Shown in pieces: positions 33,255 through 34,614 of a stretch of 34,614 nt of DNA. Made by a program: the position numbers and the translations under genes. Positions within the stretch are counted from its first letter, which is position 1. The number at the start of each line of letters is the position of its first letter. The notes under the pieces were generated by a model, which was not told the DNA's origin, ran no database searches, and saw only the letters and a list, made by a program, of their open reading frames with translations. This DNA is from Lentimonas sp002292345. GTDB lineage: Bacteria > Verrucomicrobiota > Verrucomicrobiia > Opitutales > Coraliomargaritaceae. The stretch covers positions 1-34,614 of the forward strand of contig CAXLMP010000013.1 of the NCBI GenBank assembly GCA_964187655.1, written 5' to 3'.

Positions 33255-34614
33255 GTGGGGAAATTAGGCACAAAGCACGGCGTCAGAAATATCTATCCAA
33301 TCAAGGGTGGGTGTCGTTGGGTGTATAAGTGGGAGATTATCGACCACACTGGCAAAACGCGTTTTCCTAGTCGCTCTTTTTCTTCCAAGGAAGAGGCTGC
33401 TGATTTCAAAAAGGAAAAAGATGCAGAACTGGCTGAGCAGGGCACTAGCCATTCGCTCAGCCCCGAGGATGCTAAGGATGCACTTAATGCCATGCGGATT
33501 CTAGTCGGCCACAATGACATTTCTTTGTCTGCTGCTGCGACCTTCTATCTGAAGCACAATCCTTTGAATCAAGGCGTGACCGTTGAGGTAGCTGTAGGGG
33601 ATTATTTACTGTATCGGAAGCCCAAGGTGCTTTGCTCTGAAGAGGATCTTAAGATTCGTCCGATTCGGGCATTTCAGCGCTTTGCTCCTAAGACTTATAC
33701 CGACCGTGTGGGAATTTCGCTCAAGCAGTTTAAGAAAGCGTTCTGCGGACGGTCAGTGTCTTCGGTGATGACGCAGGAGATTGTTGATTTCCTAATGGCA
33801 ATGGAAATAGCTGCTGAGACATACAACAATAAGATGTCCGATATAAAGGTCTTTCTCGATTGGTGCGTGCAAGTAAAAAAGTGCTGTGAGCATAATTCGG
33901 CAGAGTCCATTGATGCACTTGCTGGAGAATTCAGCAGTCCTGAGATTTTCACAGTAGATGAGATTCGCAAGATCATTGAAGTTTCCGTGGCTCATGACCC
34001 ACAATTTATTCCGTATTTGGTATTGGCTACTTTTGCAGGAATACGGATTTGCGAAATCCAGCGCATGAAAGTGTCAGACATCGACTTTGATGCTAAACTT
34101 ATCAATATTAGGCCCTTGGTGGGGAAATCAAAAGGATCTGGCGGAGTTATGCCGCGAATCATTGAGGATTTGCCAGAGGCGGTCTGGAAGTGGTTGGCTG
34201 CTGCTGGAGGCGCTGCTTTGGTTATTGATACCAAGAATCTACAAAAACGCCGTATTAGAATATTTGAAAAAGCTGGTATTAAGTTTAAGGCTAATGGTTT
34301 TAGGCATTCTTTCGCTACATACGGTTATGCTTACCATCAGTCGGACGCTATTGTTAGAAAGCAGACGGGGCATCGTATTCCTGATACCTTTTTTAAGCAC
34401 TATGCGACGACTGTGCGGAAGTCTGAGGGAAAGGCTTATTTCAGTATTCTGCCCTCGGTTGAGAGATTGCCTAAGCAGGGGTCCTATAAACCCCGATACA
34501 CATCCAAAATCGATTGGCCGGATGTGAGCCAGATTGTAGCCGATGTTCAGGAGATTGGATATAAGGCTACTGCGCGAAAATACACTGAGGGAGGGGGGAT
34601 TTATGTTTCGGATG
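33255..34614 (+). CDS. int: Tyrosine recombinase/phage integrase (C-terminus beyond window)
   Basis: An open frame of 453 codons from a GTG at 33255 to the window edge, with no stop. An in-frame TAA lies just upstream of the GTG, so the start cannot be earlier. Residues 1-40 look like an integrase N-terminal domain (GCRWVYKWEIIDHTGKTRF). The catalytic core is recognisable: R264 (AGIRICEI), a box II of NGFRHSFATYG with R350 and N347 where His is usual, H373 in TGHRIPDT, and the nucleophile Y383 in FKHYAT. After it about 70 residues continue and look like a helix-turn-helix part (VSQIVADVQEIGYKATARKY). The gene reads away from tRNA-Gly, 255 bp from its 3' end, and its codon use looks more AT-rich than that of the neighbours, both consistent with an integrated element. 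Confidence 0.85.
   Translation, partial: MGKLGTKHGVRNIYPIKGGCRWVYKWEIIDHTGKTRFPSRSFSSKEEAADFKKEKDAELAEQGTSHSLSPEDAKDALNAMRILVGHNDISLSAAATFYLKHNPLNQGVTVEVAVGDYLLYRKPKVLCSEEDLKIRPIRAFQRFAPKTYTDRVGISLKQFKKAFCGRSVSSVMTQEIVDFLMAMEIAAETYNNKMSDIKVFLDWCVQVKKCCEHNSAESIDALAGEFSSPEIFTVDEIRKIIEVSVAHDPQFIPYLVLATFAGIRICEIQRMKVSDIDFDAKLINIRPLVGKSKGSGGVMPRIIEDLPEAVWKWLAAAGGAALVIDTKNLQKRRIRIFEKAGIKFKANGFRHSFATYGYAYHQSDAIVRKQTGHRIPDTFFKHYATTVRKSEGKAYFSILPSVERLPKQGSYKPRYTSKIDWPDVSQIVADVQEIGYKATARKYTEGGGIYVSD

Noticed and set aside
34087..34527. 146-codon open frame inside the integrase region
   Set aside because: It is in another frame than the recombinase catalytic residues; the integrase frame is open from 33255 to the window end.

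Overview
The window looks like chromosomal DNA of a free-living Gram-negative bacterium, most likely a marine Verrucomicrobiota of class Opitutae (Puniceicoccales-like). This placement is inference. It rests on the mix of families: an SGLT-type sodium/solute symporter, a PF07399-type Na+/H+ antiporter, an ExbB/ExbD/TPR operon with a TonB-like VWA protein, and several conserved proteins of unknown function. It also rests on the near absence of Shine-Dalgarno sequences in front of start codons. No 16S or other decisive marker is present.

Layout: (1) 1-767: the end of a MarR-type regulator and a DoxX membrane protein, with a palindromic site between them. (2) 901-3900: a SWIM-SNF2 helicase-like ATPase. 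(3) 4155-6131: a sodium/solute symporter with its own terminator. (4) 6486-6917: a small Ala/Glu-rich lipoprotein with an internal tandem repeat, followed by a REP-like palindromic element and a bidirectional terminator. (5) 14378 down to 7060, minus strand: a six-gene operon coding for a 1014-aa TPR protein, a 371-aa TPR-like protein, ExbB, two ExbDs, and a protein joining a TonB-like N-terminus to a degenerate VWA domain. This is the most interesting system here: a proton-motive-force motor whose usual TonB or TolA partner seems to be replaced. (6) 14520-16454 minus: an ABC-F ATPase. (7) 16583-18827 plus: a YIP1-like membrane protein and RecN. (8) 18959-21979 plus: a DegT-type aminotransferase and a FlaA1/PglF-type membrane dehydratase, together able to make a 4-amino-4,6-dideoxy sugar nucleotide. 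(9) 25995 down to 21997, minus strand: an oligopeptide-type ABC importer (binding protein and two permeases, no ATPases) with a coupled unknown gene. (10) 26240-29346 plus: an unknown conserved protein, RlmH and a Na+/H+ antiporter. (11) 29347-29723: a noncoding stretch with a terminator and a second REP-like element. (12) 29724-32305: a DCC-family oxidoreductase divergent from uvrB. (13) 32519-32722 minus: a cold-shock protein. (14) 32924-32999: tRNA-Gly(GCC). (15) 33255 to the right edge: a tyrosine recombinase reading away from the tRNA, marking the probable left end of an integrated element that continues beyond the window.

Regions 1-14 read as stable core and ordinary accessory genome. 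The tRNA-integrase junction is the only clear sign of mobile DNA. DNA repair is represented three times (SNF2-like ATPase, RecN, UvrB), but the three genes are not clustered.
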